Shown one piece after another: positions 6,059 through 7,007 of a stretch of DNA of 7,007 nucleotides (the stretch's first letter is position 1; each line of letters begins with the position of its first letter). The DNA comes from Armatimonadota bacterium (lineage in GTDB: Bacteria > Armatimonadota > Chthonomonadetes > Chthonomonadales > Chthonomonadaceae): the NCBI GenBank assembly GCA_026392135.1, contig JAPLCR010000271.1, positions 1 to 7,007 of the forward strand. The letters run 5' to 3'. Below the pieces are notes generated by a model. The model was not told the DNA's origin and did not search any database. It worked only from the letters and a program-made list of their open reading frames with translations. Position numbers and translations under genes: made by a program.

Positions 6059-6418
6059 ATGTCAAAGTATTCCGCTCAAAAAGTCGCCGTTCTCAACCCC
6101 GCCGAACTGACGATTGAGGAGAGTTGCAGGGTGCTGATAACCCGCGAAGAGATGAGCAATCTTGAGAACCTAGCGGAACTGTGCCACGCGGAGGCGCGTA
6201 AGTTCGGCGTAGGCGTTCAGCGCATTGAGGTGCGTGAATTCCGTGAAGAGGAGAACGTTATCTACTTCTTAGTTCGACTGAACATAGAAGAGGGAGAGCG
6301 CGTCAACGACTTTCTCACGCATTTTATCGACCCCTTCGAGAACTGGCTTACCTCACGAGACGCTTCGTTTGACGCCGACCGCTTCCTTGTAAGCATTTCA
6401 GGGAGGGGTAGGGAGTGA
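6059..6418 (+). CDS. Uncharacterised 119-aa protein paired with a HEPN-like protein
   Basis: A small, probably cytoplasmic alpha/beta protein that I do not recognise. Residues 1-25 are polar, with the strand-like SCRVLITREE at about 22-31. A helix follows (NLENLAELCHAEARKFG), then two candidate strands (VQRIEVREF and NVIYFLVRLNI). Next is an amphipathic helix with aromatic residues (VNDFLTHFIDPFENWL) and a final strand (RFLVSISG). There is no signal peptide, membrane segment or obvious nucleotidyltransferase motif (no GSxxxGxxxxxSD), so it is not a classical MNT partner. Its TGA stop overlaps the next gene's GTG by 4 nt, and the GGGAGGGG Shine-Dalgarno for that gene lies inside this one, so the two are very likely translated together. 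By analogy with paired small genes it might be an antitoxin or partner of the HEPN-like protein; this is inference only. Confidence 0.85.
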   Translation: MSKYSAQKVAVLNPAELTIEESCRVLITREEMSNLENLAELCHAEARKFGVGVQRIEVREFREEENVIYFLVRLNIEEGERVNDFLTHFIDPFENWLTSRDASFDADRFLVSISGRGRE

Positions 6419-6786
6419 CCGAAGCGCAGTCCGCCGCAATGTTGGAAGCGATAGACGAAATATACAGAGTAGCCGAAGAGAAGTCCTGCGAGATACGCTT
6501 TCGCATCGTCGTTAGTCGCGTCTACTATCTTGTCTTCCTTACGGCGCGGGATAAGTATCGCATGACGAGCGAAGACAGCGATGTCCACACGCTAACGTGG
6601 GAAGCGTTAAGGAGGACGAGGTTACCCGGATTAGTGAAGCGCGAATATTCTGAACTAAGGGGCTACCGACGAACCGCGGACTATCGCCTGACTGAGACCA
6701 GTACGACTTTTGGCGGATGGGCGGACACCGCAAGGCGTGCCGTAAGCAAGGCGCAATGGCTCTGCGATCAGATAAAGCGGAGTTAG
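6415..6786 (+). CDS. Small HEPN-like domain protein (123 aa)
   Basis: A compact all-helical protein. The stretch RFRIVVSRVYYLVF (residues 28-41) matches the SRxYY helix seen in HEPN-fold proteins such as the UPF0332 group. LRGYRRTADYRL (81-92) matches the later R-x-x-ADY helix of the same group. The C-terminal helix (ARRAVSKAQWLCDQIK) completes the usual four-helix order, and length fits a minimal HEPN domain. Many HEPN proteins are RNases with an R-x(4-6)-H motif. That His is absent here and Asp-Tyr follows the Arg pair, so nuclease activity cannot be assumed. The GTG start is chosen from the 4-nt GTGA overlap and GGGAGGGG at 6401-6408, 6 nt before the start. The upstream 119-aa gene is the obvious partner. 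A role in a toxin-antitoxin or defence unit is plausible but unproven. Confidence 0.82.
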   Translation: MTEAQSAAMLEAIDEIYRVAEEKSCEIRFRIVVSRVYYLVFLTARDKYRMTSEDSDVHTLTWEALRRTRLPGLVKREYSELRGYRRTADYRLTETSTTFGGWADTARRAVSKAQWLCDQIKRS

Positions 6787-6793
6787 TAACTCC
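6779..6793. other. 15-nt palindrome spanning the stop codon of the HEPN-like gene
   Basis: GGAGTTA-G-TAACTCC is a perfect 7-bp inverted repeat around one central base, containing the TAG stop. The 1-nt centre is too tight for a normal hairpin without opening inner pairs, and no T-run follows, so it is not a standard terminator. It could be a protein-binding site or chance. Confidence 0.35.
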
Positions 6794-6985
6794 TCTATGC
6801 AGATGGGGTAATTGCTCCCTCCTTGCCCTTAGCAAAAGAGGAGATTTTCGAGGGGCGGAGAAAAAATCTAGAGGTATTCGCGACATGAAAAGGCTTCCTA
6901 AATAGCAATACCTTCGCCAAAAAATCGGGGTTTCGTAACAAAAAGTAGGGCTTATGGAGTACCGTTAAAGTGACAAAACTACAAC

Positions 6986-7006
6986 GGAGGAACTCCTCAG
7001 CCCATG
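6986..7006 (+). promoter_or_regulatory. Possible ribosome binding site and start codon of a gene running off the window
   Basis: GGAGG at 6986-6990 is followed by an ATG at 7004-7006, a long spacing of 13 nt. The GGAGG sits in a small inverted repeat (GAGGA-AC-TCCTC, 6987-6998), which could mask it. Between 6787 and 6985 I see no credible gene: ORFs are short, start without a clear Shine-Dalgarno or are out-of-frame shadows. No RNA gene or clear promoter was recognised. With only four bases after the ATG starts, the downstream gene is a guess. Confidence 0.3.
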
Positions 7007-7007
7007 C

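Noticed and set aside
6842..6869. Possible terminator hairpin (AGATTTT ... AAAATCT)
   Set aside because: The stem is AT-rich with a 14-nt loop and is not followed by a T-run, so it does not look like an intrinsic terminator.
6717..6905. 62-codon + strand ORF overlapping the end of the HEPN-like gene
   Set aside because: It starts inside that gene in another frame without a Shine-Dalgarno, and the protein has no family features.

Overview
The window looks like a piece of a bacterial chromosome (or metagenome contig) in which a housekeeping gene is followed by accessory genes. All genes supported here are on the + strand. The organism cannot be fixed from this sequence. The Tat-exported DUF1501 protein and the conflict-type ATPase with long TPRs would suit Armatimonadota or the Planctomycetota/Verrucomicrobiota group. 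This is inference, not a phylogenetic result. Base composition by eye is moderately GC-rich, highest in the DUF1501 gene, and Shine-Dalgarno sequences are clear.

Layout: (1) 1-1380, the 3' half of leuS (leucyl-tRNA synthetase), cut by the window edge. (2) 1391-4502, a tightly packed three-gene cassette beginning 10 nt after leuS. It holds a 291-aa protein of unknown function with a weak ADP-ribosyltransferase-like look, a 200-aa unknown protein, and a MinD/ParA-like ATPase of the KGGVGR type fused to tetratricopeptide repeats. The gene pairs overlap by 8 nt and 1 nt. The ATPase reading frame is broken: the KGGVGRT P-loop lies in a short ORF starting at a GTG at 2861, while the rest of the protein is in another frame that is open from 2934. 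Four almost identical 120-nt TPR units make up 3841-4320. (3) 4583-6025, a Tat-signal DUF1501 (sulfatase-like) protein. (4) 6059-6786, a two-gene unit with a 4-nt overlap, made of a 119-aa unknown protein and a 123-aa HEPN-like protein, possibly a toxin-antitoxin or related conflict module. (5) 6787-7007, about 220 nt with no convincing gene, holding two short GGAG...CTCC inverted repeats and perhaps the start of a next gene at 7004.

How the genes may work together: the three-gene cassette has the architecture expected of an NTP-dependent conflict or signalling system, with a TPR sensor, a P-loop ATPase switch and two small unknown partners, one of which may be an effector. I do not recognise it as a named defence system. 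It is the best candidate here for something undescribed, although in this copy the ATPase is either frameshifted, recoded, or affected by a sequence error. The HEPN-like pair downstream adds to the impression of an accessory region next to leuS.
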